Shown piece by piece: positions 42,277-49,700 of a stretch of DNA of 64,000 nucleotides; positions within the stretch are counted from its first letter, which is position 1; the number at the start of each line of letters is the position of its first letter. The notes under the pieces were generated by a model, which was not told the DNA's origin, made no database searches, and was given only the letters and a program-made list of their open reading frames with translations. Origin of the DNA: Sandaracinaceae bacterium (GTDB lineage Bacteria; Myxococcota_A; Polyangia; Polyangiales; JADJQN01); NCBI GenBank assembly GCA_016712745.1, contig JADJQN010000001.1:1736001-1800000 (forward strand), given 5' to 3'. A program made the translations under genes and the position numbers.

Positions 42277-43046
42277 AGCGTTGCCATCACGGCGAAGCCA
42301 ATCAACGCCGGGCGCCGGTCTTCGCGCCGCAAGCGCCGCGCCCGTGGATGGGCTGCGATCACGGCGAAGCTCATCAGCGGCAACGCCGGCATGGCGAGCT
42401 CGGTCCACCAAACGAAGGCCATCGTGCCCATGAGTCCGACAAAGAGCGCGATGATCGTTCGGCTCAGTGGAAGCTCGTGCACGCGCGATGCAGAGATGAA
42501 CAGCGCAGCAGCGGTGACGTCTCCCACACCCAGCACGGGAACGAATTCCTCCGTTCCAAACAGAGGCCAAGGCAGCGCGAGCACGGACATGAGGCTCGGC
42601 GCCGCGTAGACGATGGCTGCGCTGGGTCCTGCTGGGTGAAAGACGCTGAAGGTATCGGCGAGCGTGAACACGACGCCGACAATGAAGAGCTGACCCGGGT
42701 GTTGAATGGCGCGACCAATGACTGTACCGATCGCCGTCCCAGCAAAGAGCAGCGCCGAGAGCACGACCGACGCCGCCCACAATGAGGTCGTGCCTGGTTT
42801 CAACGTCGCGACGATCTCGAGCGCCGCGATTGCGACCAACACCAAAATCAATGACGAGCGAGCAAGCGGGGGGGCAGCCCATGCGGTAAACAACGTCGCC
42901 GCCACTACGCAGCAGAATGCTGTCGAGTAGACGACGAACGGTGCAACTCGTACGTGCGGCGCAAAAACCGAGACCACGCTCATAACGAGGACTGCCGCAA
43001 GTGCGCTTCCGATCCAGCGCGCGTAGCCGATTGTCTCGGGCTTCAT
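42231..43046 (-). CDS. Polytopic membrane protein resembling presenilin/signal-peptide-peptidase (A22) aspartyl proteases
   Basis: 271 residues from the ATG at 43046 (MKPETIGYARWIG), with about eight to nine hydrophobic helices. Three features match A22 intramembrane aspartyl proteases. D131 lies in VFTLADTFSVFHP, where the family has YD. D176 lies in VLGVGDVTAAALF, an exact GxGD motif. A PALP motif is at 220-223 (MPALPLMSF). The two aspartates are 45 residues apart, close to the spacing in human signal peptide peptidase (46). One further helix follows the PAL segment. It lies 4 bp after the Crp/Fnr stop. Weak points are A-D in place of Y-D and the absence of any structural test. Confidence 0.6.
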   Translation of the reverse strand: MKPETIGYARWIGSALAAVLVMSVVSVFAPHVRVAPFVVYSTAFCCVVAATLFTAWAAPPLARSSLILVLVAIAALEIVATLKPGTTSLWAASVVLSALLFAGTAIGTVIGRAIQHPGQLFIVGVVFTLADTFSVFHPAGPSAAIVYAAPSLMSVLALPWPLFGTEEFVPVLGVGDVTAAALFISASRVHELPLSRTIIALFVGLMGTMAFVWWTELAMPALPLMSFAVIAAHPRARRLRREDRRPALIGFAVMATLYVLAWLALSRGTTP

Positions 43047-43050
43047 CGTA

Positions 43051-43764
43051 TCAGTTCTTGATGCGGGGCCCGAACGCCAACGCTTCAAGTCGCGCAAGGT
43101 CGCAGACTTCGATGAGATCGGGCGTGACCTTCAGGGCACCTTCCCGCTCCAGAAACGCAAGCCCGCGCGAAATCTCTTCACGCACCGTGCCGAGTCGGCC
43201 CGCTACCGTCTCGGTCGTGAGGTCGCGCACCAAGAGGCGACCGTCTTCGCCACGCGCCACGCGCGATGCGACGAGCGTGCACAGAAACGAAGCGAGGCGC
43301 GCAGGCACCGTGCGCAGCGACAAATCGCTGACAAGCGCGAGCACGCGATCTTCGCGATGCGCGCGCAAATCCACCATGGCGCGCAGGATGGCCGGCTTCC
43401 TCTCACCCAACGTCGCAATGACCTCGTTGCGGATCAGCAGTGCCGTCGCAGCGCGCATCGCCAAGGCGCTCGCTCCGTACTTGCCGCCATCGAATCGCAT
43501 GCCTTCCACGATCACTTTGCCCGGCCTCGCGAGATAGAGGATTTGCTCCCGCCCGTCCTTGCCATTCTTCGTGAGTTTAACTTCGCCCGTGCGGACGATA
43601 TAGAGGCCCTCGGCTTCCTGCCCCTCGGTGAAGAGTGGCGTGCCGCGAACGCACTTCCGGGTCTCCGTCGCATCGGCCAAGGCCTTAAGCTCAGAGGCGG
43701 GAAGCGCCGCCAGGATGGAGACATCCTTTAATAGGTCAGAAGCCGACCTTTGCAGCAGAGCCAT
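43051..43764 (-). CDS. Crp/Fnr-family transcriptional regulator
   Basis: 237 residues from the ATG at 43764 (MALLQRSASDLLKDVSIL). The N-terminal cyclic-nucleotide-binding-like domain has the typical GLYIVRTGEVKLTKNGKDG stretch. The C-terminal helix-turn-helix is of the Crp type (RDLTTETVAGRLGTVREEISRGLAFLEREG). No Fnr-type cysteine cluster. The effector is unknown. Its stop is 4 bp from the presenilin-like start, so the two are coupled and the regulator may control the membrane protein. Confidence 0.85.
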   Translation of the reverse strand: MALLQRSASDLLKDVSILAALPASELKALADATETRKCVRGTPLFTEGQEAEGLYIVRTGEVKLTKNGKDGREQILYLARPGKVIVEGMRFDGGKYGASALAMRAATALLIRNEVIATLGERKPAILRAMVDLRAHREDRVLALVSDLSLRTVPARLASFLCTLVASRVARGEDGRLLVRDLTTETVAGRLGTVREEISRGLAFLEREGALKVTPDLIEVCDLARLEALAFGPRIKN

Positions 43765-43832
43765 GCCCGGGAGGGTAGCATTCTCCGGTTCCGGGTGGAG
43801 ATGTGTGGATCTGTAGGTCATACTACCCGTCC

Positions 43833-45479
43833 ATGTCGATTCCGCCGCCCAATCGCGCGACTGCTTCGAGTCAGCCCGACGCGTTTATTGCGGTAAAGCT
43901 GCACGAGCGCAGCTGGGTCGTGGACCTTCCCGTCGGCGCAAGCGTTGTGGCTGGCAGCGGGCGGTCAGCGCAGATCCGCATCGACGCAACGGACGTGGGC
44001 GCACATCACGCGGAGATCCATTGGGACGGCGAGCGCCTCACGCTGCACGAACGGCGTGACGACTCCGCCGCGACGATTCTTGTGAACGGCAAGCTCATCG
44101 GCGACGACATCGAACTTATCGCGGGTGATGAAATTGCGGTCGGCCCCGCCACCTTAGTTGTGGGTACGACCGCGACGACCTCGCAGGCAGGACGCAAGCC
44201 GCTCGCACACCAAGACTTTCACGCTCGGGTTGCGGAAGAGATGGCACGCGCACTTCGCGCGGGGCGTCCGACATCGCTTGCGATGGTTCGCGCACTGCCG
44301 GGTGAAGGCGCGAGCATCGCCCAGGCGGCACTTGATTCGTTTCGCGCCGGCGACGTTGTTGGCATCTACGCAACCGACGAGCTTGAGTTTCTTCTCCCCG
44401 ACGCACCGGGTGACACGGCACGAGCAGCACTGACGCGCCTCTTCGCGCGCGCGGGTGTAACGAAAGTTGTCGCCGGCGTTGCGGTCGCGCCGCACGACGG
44501 AGATCACGTTGAACGCCTGCTACGTTCAGCGCGCCAAGCGCTCGCTCACGCGGAGCGTACGTCGAGCAATCACATCGAGGGCCCGCCCGCGCAAACGCCC
44601 TTGATGCTCGGCGCACCCATCGCACTCGATCCACGCACCGTGCATCTTCTCGGCGAGTTGTCGGCTGCTGCAAGCGAGAACCAAAACGTGCTTCTCTCCG
44701 GCGAAGCGAGCAGCGGGCGCGGGAGCTATGCCCGCCAGATCCATAACGAAAGCCCCCGATCTACGGGCCCATTTGTGCGTTTGCGCGCCAACGCGACCGT
44801 GCCCGACGACGAGCTACTGCGCACCTTCGCGCACGATGCCGAAGCGGCGATGAAGCAGGCCGAGCACGGCACTCTTCTTATCGAAGAGCTGTGTGAGCTC
44901 ACGCTCGAAGCGCAGACATGCCTTGGCGTAATGCTTGAAGAGCACCCCGATCTTTGCGTGATCGGCACGACGCATCGCAATCTGCAGACACTGATCGAGC
45001 GCCAGACTTTCGATGAAGAATTGTGGAAGCGCATCGCGCAGGCGCTCATCAGCATTCCGCCCTTGCGTGAACGACCGCTCGACATCGTGCCCATGGCCGA
45101 GCGATTTGCGATCGAGTTCGGAGCCGTGCCCCCCATTAACTTTTCGCCGGGAGCACTGGCGCGTCTTCGCGGACACGCGTGGCCGGGCAACGTTCTCGAG
45201 CTGCGCAATGTCATGGAGCGCGCCGTCCGCCTCGCAGGCAACGGTGAAATCTTTGCCGAGTATCTTCCGTCGGATCTTCCGAGCGCTCCGGCGAGCGATG
45301 GTCGCCTGCGCGAACACGTCGATTCGATCGAGCGCGACGCCATCGTCAAAGCGCTTTCCGAGAACCATCACAATCAGACGCGCGCCGCACGCAAGCTAGG
45401 CATCTCGCGCCGCGCCCTGATCTACAAGATGGAAAAGTACGGGCTCAAGTTGCCGCCGAGCTCAACGCGAAAGTCGTAG
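43833..45479 (+). CDS. FHA-domain transcription regulator with degenerate AAA+ core
   Basis: 548 residues from the ATG at 43833 (MSIPPPNRATASSQ). Residues about 28-110 are an FHA domain (VVAGSGRSAQIRID, AHHAEIHWDG), which reads phospho-threonine. About 140-245 resembles a GGDEF-fold domain without active residues (DVVGIYATDELEFLLPDA). The next part is like sigma-54 activators (PLRERPLDIVPMAERFA, WPGNVLELRNVMERAV) but the Walker A is damaged (SGEASSGRGSYARQI), the Walker B reads GTLLIEELCEL, and the GAFTGA loop is missing. The Fis-type HTH at the end (NQTRAARKLGISRRALIYKM) is intact. It probably binds DNA but cannot remodel sigma-54 holoenzyme. Confidence 0.8.
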   Translation: MSIPPPNRATASSQPDAFIAVKLHERSWVVDLPVGASVVAGSGRSAQIRIDATDVGAHHAEIHWDGERLTLHERRDDSAATILVNGKLIGDDIELIAGDEIAVGPATLVVGTTATTSQAGRKPLAHQDFHARVAEEMARALRAGRPTSLAMVRALPGEGASIAQAALDSFRAGDVVGIYATDELEFLLPDAPGDTARAALTRLFARAGVTKVVAGVAVAPHDGDHVERLLRSARQALAHAERTSSNHIEGPPAQTPLMLGAPIALDPRTVHLLGELSAAASENQNVLLSGEASSGRGSYARQIHNESPRSTGPFVRLRANATVPDDELLRTFAHDAEAAMKQAEHGTLLIEELCELTLEAQTCLGVMLEEHPDLCVIGTTHRNLQTLIERQTFDEELWKRIAQALISIPPLRERPLDIVPMAERFAIEFGAVPPINFSPGALARLRGHAWPGNVLELRNVMERAVRLAGNGEIFAEYLPSDLPSAPASDGRLREHVDSIERDAIVKALSENHHNQTRAARKLGISRRALIYKMEKYGLKLPPSSTRKS

Positions 45480-45507
45480 CGGCGTTCGCCAGCGACTCGC
45501 AACGGAA

Positions 45508-46215
45508 CTACTTGATGACGCGCAGGTACGGCGGCAACTCACGCGGCTTGCGCGGTTGAGCCGAAGGGGATGCGTTGGGACGTGCGCTCGGGCGTGCGCT
45601 TGTCGAACCAATAGACGACGAGCTCGCAGCAGACGATGAAGACGAGGCTGAGCGCGCAGTGGCCGGATTCGAGCTGCGTCGCGCATTCGGACGCGCTGAC
45701 ACCGTGGGCGGCTCAGACAACGATGGCGCACGCGAAGGGCGTGTCTTTTGAACACGCGGCTTTGTATTGATCTTATCCAAGCGCGAAATGGAGTTGAGCA
45801 TCGGCTTGGGCTTCGGCTTTTCCATGTCGACTTCAGCTGCGATTTCGGCTGGCATGTCGTTCGGCCAGACCATGCCTTTGCCGTCGTCGCCGACAAGGGC
45901 GAAGACCGCATTCCACGGAACCACACACGAGTGCGGGCTACGTGCGAAGGAGAGAGTGCCGAACACGCCTGCGTCGTCTACACGCAGATCGGGAATGGGC
46001 ACCGGAAGATCTAGCCCGATCTGCAAGACGAGCTGGGGCTGCGTGCGCAGAAAGTCCGGAACAGAAACCTCTGCGATGCGCGGATCGAGATGCACAAATA
46101 CGCTGCCCCGAAGCAAGAGGGCCCGGGCAACATCTTTTTTCGGCGGCAATCGAACCGTTTCGCTCACGGGAGGGGTTGTAGCTGATCCATTACGCTCGCG
46201 CCACGTCGAGTTCAT
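45508..46215 (-). CDS. sspB: ClpXP adaptor SspB-family protein
   Basis: 235 residues from the ATG at 46215 (MNSTWRERNGSATTP). Residues about 26-122 match the SspB tag-binding fold (ALLLRGSVFVHLDPR, VSVPDFLRTQPQLVLQIGL, VFGTLSFARSPHSCVVPWNAV). A long, disordered Pro/Ser/Arg-rich linker of about 100 residues follows. The extreme C-terminus LPPYLRVIK resembles the XB peptide of E. coli SspB (LRVVK), which docks on ClpX. SspB hands ssrA-tagged proteins to ClpXP. The ssrA gene lies 1.4 kb away, and its tag keeps the AAND start that SspB recognises. Confidence 0.85.
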   Translation of the reverse strand: MNSTWRERNGSATTPPVSETVRLPPKKDVARALLLRGSVFVHLDPRIAEVSVPDFLRTQPQLVLQIGLDLPVPIPDLRVDDAGVFGTLSFARSPHSCVVPWNAVFALVGDDGKGMVWPNDMPAEIAAEVDMEKPKPKPMLNSISRLDKINTKPRVQKTRPSRAPSLSEPPTVSARPNARRSSNPATARSASSSSSAASSSSIGSTSARPSARPNASPSAQPRKPRELPPYLRVIK

Positions 46216-46327
46216 CGGCTGAATTTCCGTCGTGATCTCAGCGACGCGCCGGGAACTTCGTGGGAGCATCGCTGTCCAGACCCTGAATGCGACGCATGGG
46301 CAGGATGGAAGTGCTGCACGTCGTTGA

Positions 46328-47470
46328 ATGCTGGGGGATCGCCTCGAGCGCTACCAGGTATTCGGTCCGGAACAAGACGTATCTGTCGGCGAGGAAGCCG
46401 GCGTCGACTTCGTTGTTCCCGGAATCGGTTGCGCCCGCTACGCACTCGTTGAATCGAGAAGGGGCGTCTTCACGCTCTGCGCCGCGCCGTGGGCCGAGGT
46501 CTACATCGAGCGCGTCAACGAAGAGCGGGGATCGAGCATCGAGTCTCTCTTGGAGTATACGGGTACCCCAACACGCACACGCATTCGCTTCGAGCGAGGG
46601 ATGCGTGCAATTGTCGTGGTGGGTGAGCTGTCGTTTTACATCTCAGTCGAGAGAGCCGTACCAACTCCGCGACGTCTCGCCTATGCGATCGTCGCTTGGC
46701 ACGCTTGGCTCGCTGCCTCGTTCGCACTTCACGCAATCTACTTGAGTGCAGGATTGTACTTTTGGCCGTTGCCAGAACCATCCGCGCTGCTTCCAGAAAT
46801 CGACTATCAAACAGCGAGCTGGTTCGTGCGTATCAGCGACGGGCTCGCGCGGCCCGCTGCGCGTCAATCGCGGCGTGCGCCCGATATCGCTCAACACGCG
46901 TCGGGGCGTGGATACCCGCCAATGCAACTTAGCGTGGTCGAGCAAGCTGCCGTTCTCAGCCTCACGCCCCCTCCGTGGCGCGACTTCTCGAGATGTTCAG
47001 CGTCGGAACACGAGCAATTGGCCATTCGATGGGGCTCCGATCGCGCTGATCAGGAGTGCGGGTATGACGATTTCACTCTCGAGACCGTCGCCGACATGGA
47101 CCAGAGTGCGTGGAGCCTCGTGCCATATGTACGGATGACGTTACGCACCACGACCGCCGGCAGCCTCACACCTAATGTTGTCCAGACATTCACCGAGGCT
47201 CGCATGGCAGAGCTGCGCTTCTGCTACGAAAACCTTTCCGCGCAAGCGCCACGACACGGGACCACGCGGGCGTCCGTCACTCTCGAGCCCGCCGGCACCG
47301 TTAGCGAGATCAGCACTCGCCACGGCAATCGCCGTGACGAGACGCTCACTCCGTGCATCGAGCGCACCGTTCGCCGCTGGACCTTCCCTCCCGCACCCAG
47401 CGCGACGCGCGCGAGTCTGACGTTCACCTTTCGCACGAACCGGCAATACTTCTCGATCTTGTCTCGCTAA
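46328..47470 (+). CDS. AgmX/PglI C-terminal-type protein with TM helix
   Basis: 380 residues. N-terminal ~105 residues are beta-rich (ERYQVFGPEQDVSVGEEAGVD), possibly an FHA-like fold by layout. A membrane helix follows (AWHAWLAASFALHAIYLSAGLYF). The C-terminal ~85 residues (VVQTFTEARMAELRFCYEN ... TVSEISTRHGNRRDETLTPCIERTVRRWTF) match the AgmX/PglI paired-cysteine domain. By analogy it may belong to an envelope-spanning machine. Convergent to none; it is upstream of tmRNA on the same strand, 150 bp away. Confidence 0.6.
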   Translation: MLGDRLERYQVFGPEQDVSVGEEAGVDFVVPGIGCARYALVESRRGVFTLCAAPWAEVYIERVNEERGSSIESLLEYTGTPTRTRIRFERGMRAIVVVGELSFYISVERAVPTPRRLAYAIVAWHAWLAASFALHAIYLSAGLYFWPLPEPSALLPEIDYQTASWFVRISDGLARPAARQSRRAPDIAQHASGRGYPPMQLSVVEQAAVLSLTPPPWRDFSRCSASEHEQLAIRWGSDRADQECGYDDFTLETVADMDQSAWSLVPYVRMTLRTTTAGSLTPNVVQTFTEARMAELRFCYENLSAQAPRHGTTRASVTLEPAGTVSEISTRHGNRRDETLTPCIERTVRRWTFPPAPSATRASLTFTFRTNRQYFSILSR

Positions 47471-47564
47471 TCGAAAACGCGCGCCAAATGGTGTGGGAAC
47501 GCACGTGAGCGCTCGCCAATGTGGCGACGCAAAGCCGGCGGCCTCGCCGACGTCACGACCCGCC

Positions 47565-47593
47565 TTTGCATAAGCGCGAACGGGCCCTATGAT
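47565..47593 (+). promoter_or_regulatory. Sigma-70-type promoter for tmRNA
   Basis: TTTGCA at 47565-47570, 17 bp spacer, TATGAT at 47588-47593. This is a good housekeeping promoter by spacing. Transcription would begin near 47600, giving a short leader that RNase P removes at 47617. Confidence 0.65.
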
Positions 47594-47616
47594 GTGTTTG
47601 CCCTTTGCTAAGGAAA

Positions 47617-47974
47617 GGGGGCGACACGGTTTCGACGGGGGTACCAAAGCGGTTGTGGCGTGCCGTCGGTGATTGGGACGACGTAAAGACCTCGATCAAA
47701 CACGAAGTGCCAACGATAACGCACTCGCTCTCGCGGCCTAACTAAGCCAAAGGAGCCGTCGACCCGCGGAGTCTGTCAGTACTCTTCGGCGAGGCGTCAT
47801 TGAACTGACTAGCTGTCTATTTGCGATTCGGTAGAACGGCGAAACTCTAGAATCGATAGCGGTGTGGCGAGCCTGTCTGTGGGCGCAACGCATCGCAAAA
47901 CTAAATCACAGAACACGCACGTAGAAGCAATCGTAGAGGACTTTCGGACGCGGGTTCGACTCCCGCCGCCTCCA
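47617..47974 (+). ncRNA. ssrA: Transfer-messenger RNA (tmRNA, SsrA)
   Basis: About 358 nt. The tRNA-like ends pair: GGGGGCG at 47617-47623 with CGCCTCC at 47967-47973; discriminator A 47974; CCA is not encoded. The 3' arm holds the T-loop GGGTTCGACTCCC (47952-47964). The tag reading frame is at 47709-47738, GCC AAC GAT AAC GCA CTC GCT CTC GCG GCC, then TAA: encoded peptide ANDNALALAA, after the alanine brought by the charged tmRNA. The tag ends in ALAA, the ClpXP signal, and keeps the AAND start seen by SspB. With SmpB it rescues stalled ribosomes and marks the product for degradation. Tag-codon frame is read from sequence. Confidence 0.95.
47956..47972 (+). repeat. att-like direct repeat, left copy (tmRNA 3' end)
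   Basis: TCGACTCCCGCCGCCTC, the last part of the tmRNA T-arm and acceptor stem. An exact 17-bp copy, same orientation, is at 52929-52945. tmRNA 3' ends are a common integration site for islands, so the pair may be attL and attR. Confidence 0.5.
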
Positions 47975-47979
47975 CAATT

Positions 47980-47999
47980 GGGGCCGCACGCGCGGCCCC
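47980..47999 (+). terminator. Strong hairpin after tmRNA
   Basis: GGGGCCGC, loop ACGC, GCGGCCCC: an 8-bp all-GC stem starting 5 bp after the tmRNA 3' end. No T-run follows, so intrinsic termination is uncertain, but position and stability make it the likely 3' boundary. Confidence 0.6.
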
Positions 48000-48004
48000 C
48001 TCCA

Positions 48005-48021
48005 CCTCGGCGAAGCCGAGG
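48005..48021. repeat. GCGAAGC-loop palindrome 1
   Basis: CCTCGGC, loop GAA, GCCGAGG; 7-bp perfect stem. The central GCGAAGC is the well-known ultra-stable DNA mini-hairpin. Related hairpins are at 48195, 52945 and 53063. Confidence 0.75.
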
Positions 48022-48059
48022 CGGAGCCTCCCCCACGGCGAAGGAACCGCTCGACGCGC

Positions 48060-48096
48060 GGTTCCTCTCCGCTGCCGCGGATTCACCTCCGGCTCG
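48060..48096. repeat. 37-bp dispersed repeat, copy A
   Basis: Core GCTGCCGCGGATTCACCTCC, preceded by GGTTCCTCTCC and followed by GGCTCG. Close copies at 48135 (B), 48333 (C) and 52993 (D). Confidence 0.75.
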
Positions 48097-48134
48097 TTGC
48101 GTTCGAGGGTCGTCGCTAGCTGGACGCGATGCGA

Positions 48135-48167
48135 GGTTCCTTTCCGCTGCCGCGGATTCACCTCCGC
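48135..48167. repeat. 37-bp dispersed repeat, copy B
   Basis: Same core GCTGCCGCGGATTCACCTCC; the lead-in reads GGTTCCTTTCC (one change), and the copy diverges after the core. Confidence 0.7.
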
Positions 48168-48194
48168 TCCTCGCGCACCGTCACGCGACCCTCC

Positions 48195-48219
48195 CTCATT
48201 TGGGCGAAGCCCAAATGAG
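48195..48219. repeat. GCGAAGC-loop palindrome 2
   Basis: CTCATTTGGGC, loop GAA, GCCCAAATGAG: 11-bp perfect stem. It shares only the GCGAAGC centre with palindrome 1, so the loop seems to be what is conserved, not the arms. Confidence 0.75.
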
Positions 48220-48332
48220 CCTCCTGCCCGCGAAGGGGCATGCTGCCCCTCGTCGCTACCGCGACTTCACCCCGGCCGTGAACGGGTGAGTCTCGGTGGA
48301 CGACGGATCGTCGCACGAGGTTGGTGAAGCGT

Positions 48333-48369
48333 GGTTCCTCTGCGCTGCCGCGGATTCGCCTCCGACTCG
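48333..48369. repeat. 37-bp dispersed repeat, copy C
   Basis: GGTTCCTCTGCGCTGCCGCG then GATTCGCCTCCGACTCG; three or so changes from copy A. Confidence 0.65.
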
Positions 48370-48482
48370 CAGCACGATGAATCCAGGTCGCGTTCCGTCC
48401 GCATCGCGGTCGTCAGCTCGCAGTGGCCTCCGTGCACGACGAGAGGCGACTAGCGCATCCTCCACTCTCTCTGGTAGGACTC

Positions 48483-49499
48483 TCAGCGGTTTGACCTTGG
48501 CGGAGATCGCACTCGGCCAGTGGCTACGTAGCGTTGAACTGTCCTTGGGCTGATGCGCAACCGCGCCGCAGTTTTGATCGTGTTTCCGTCCTCGCGATCG
48601 AGAGCAGCTTCTACGATTTGCTGAATGAGAGATTCGAGACCGGCATCGAGATCGAGGCTCATCGTCGTCTTGGACGACGACACCGAATCCATCTGCTTAC
48701 CTGACTCGACCGCTTGCGATCGAACGCTCTCAGGCAAATCGGCGACTCTCGCTTGGCGACCATCGCGAAGCAGACACAACGTTTCGACTACGTTTCTGAG
48801 CTCACGGACGTTACCCGGCCAATCGTAGCGGAGCAGTAAAGCTTTCGCTTGACGACTGAACTTCGGTGGGCGCACGCCATGCTTGCCGGCGAGTTGAGAG
48901 ATGAACTGATTGAGAAGTGGTGCGATATCGACTCGCCTCTCGCGTAACGGTGGCACGTTCAGCGTGACTCCTTGGATACGATAAAAAAGATCTCCGCGAA
49001 AACGTCCCGCTTTGACTTCGGGTTCGAGGGGCCGGAGCGTGGCGAACATCAAGCGAATGTCCGCTTCGATCTTCATCGCGCCACCCACGCGCATGTAGCG
49101 GCGATTTTCGAGGAAGCGTAGGAGCTTGGCTTGCATCGGCATCGGCAACTCGCCGATCTCGTCCAAGAAGAGTGTGCCTTTCTCTGCCGCTTCTACTTTG
49201 CCGTGTCCTCGCGCATTGGCACCCGTGAACGCGCCGCGCTCGTGTCCAAAGAGCTCACTCTCGAACAAGGCCTCGGGGATCGCAGCACAATTGATCGGAA
49301 TGAACGGACCCTTCCGACGTTCGGAAATTTCGTGCGCTCGACGCGCCAAGACTTCCTTCCCGGAGCCGCTCTCCCCGATGAGAGTCAGCGTGACTTCCTT
49401 GGCCGCAACCGCACGAAGGATCTGGTCGGCCTTTCTCATGGCGGCGGAGCGCATGACTGGCTCGAATACAACGTCAAGTTGTCGTTTTCGTTCCACCAT
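48483..49499 (-). CDS. Sigma-54-dependent transcriptional activator (AAA+ and HTH, no sensor domain)
   Basis: 338 residues from the ATG at 49499 (MVERKRQLDVVFEP). The frame is open for 61 more codons, which cross the pckG start region, and M at 49610 is another option. The core is complete: Walker A IGESGSGKEVLARR, GAFTGA in ELFGHERGAFTGANA, Walker B GTLFLDEIGELPM, R-finger region RGDLFYRIQGVTL. A Fis-like HTH ends the protein (NTIKTAARLRISPRTVQRYV). There is no receiver, GAF or FHA domain, so activity must be set by level or partner. Divergent from pckG, which it may activate. Confidence 0.88.
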   Translation of the reverse strand: MVERKRQLDVVFEPVMRSAAMRKADQILRAVAAKEVTLTLIGESGSGKEVLARRAHEISERRKGPFIPINCAAIPEALFESELFGHERGAFTGANARGHGKVEAAEKGTLFLDEIGELPMPMQAKLLRFLENRRYMRVGGAMKIEADIRLMFATLRPLEPEVKAGRFRGDLFYRIQGVTLNVPPLRERRVDIAPLLNQFISQLAGKHGVRPPKFSRQAKALLLRYDWPGNVRELRNVVETLCLLRDGRQARVADLPESVRSQAVESGKQMDSVSSSKTTMSLDLDAGLESLIQQIVEAALDREDGNTIKTAARLRISPRTVQRYVATGRVRSPPRSNR

Positions 49500-49700
49500 C
49501 GGCCCGAAAGCTAGCAGGACGCGTCGTAGTTGACCACAAACTCCCCGGGAGAGGCCCAAATGCGAGCGCGACGGGGCAAAAGCTGATGGAGCCGACGTCA
49601 TGGTTCGCATTTTGAGTGCACCCATATGTCGTATCCGCAGCGAGTTGAGGCTTGCGATGCAACAGATCCATTTGGTGCACATTTTGCTCAGGAACCCTGC

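Larger units (their letters stand above)
47975..48482. other. Repeat-rich intergenic region downstream of tmRNA
   Basis: About 500 bp without a supported gene. It holds the tmRNA hairpin (47980-47999), a perfect GAA-loop palindrome CCTCGGC GAA GCCGAGG (48005-48021), a longer one with an 11-bp stem (48195-48219), and three copies of a ~37-bp repeat (48060, 48135, 48333). Short open frames here run through repeats and are not believed. Confidence 0.7.

Noticed and set aside
47809..48327. Several short frames in and after the tmRNA
   Set aside because: They lie in a structured RNA and repeats; recurrent NPRQR-type peptides are just the 37-bp repeat translated.
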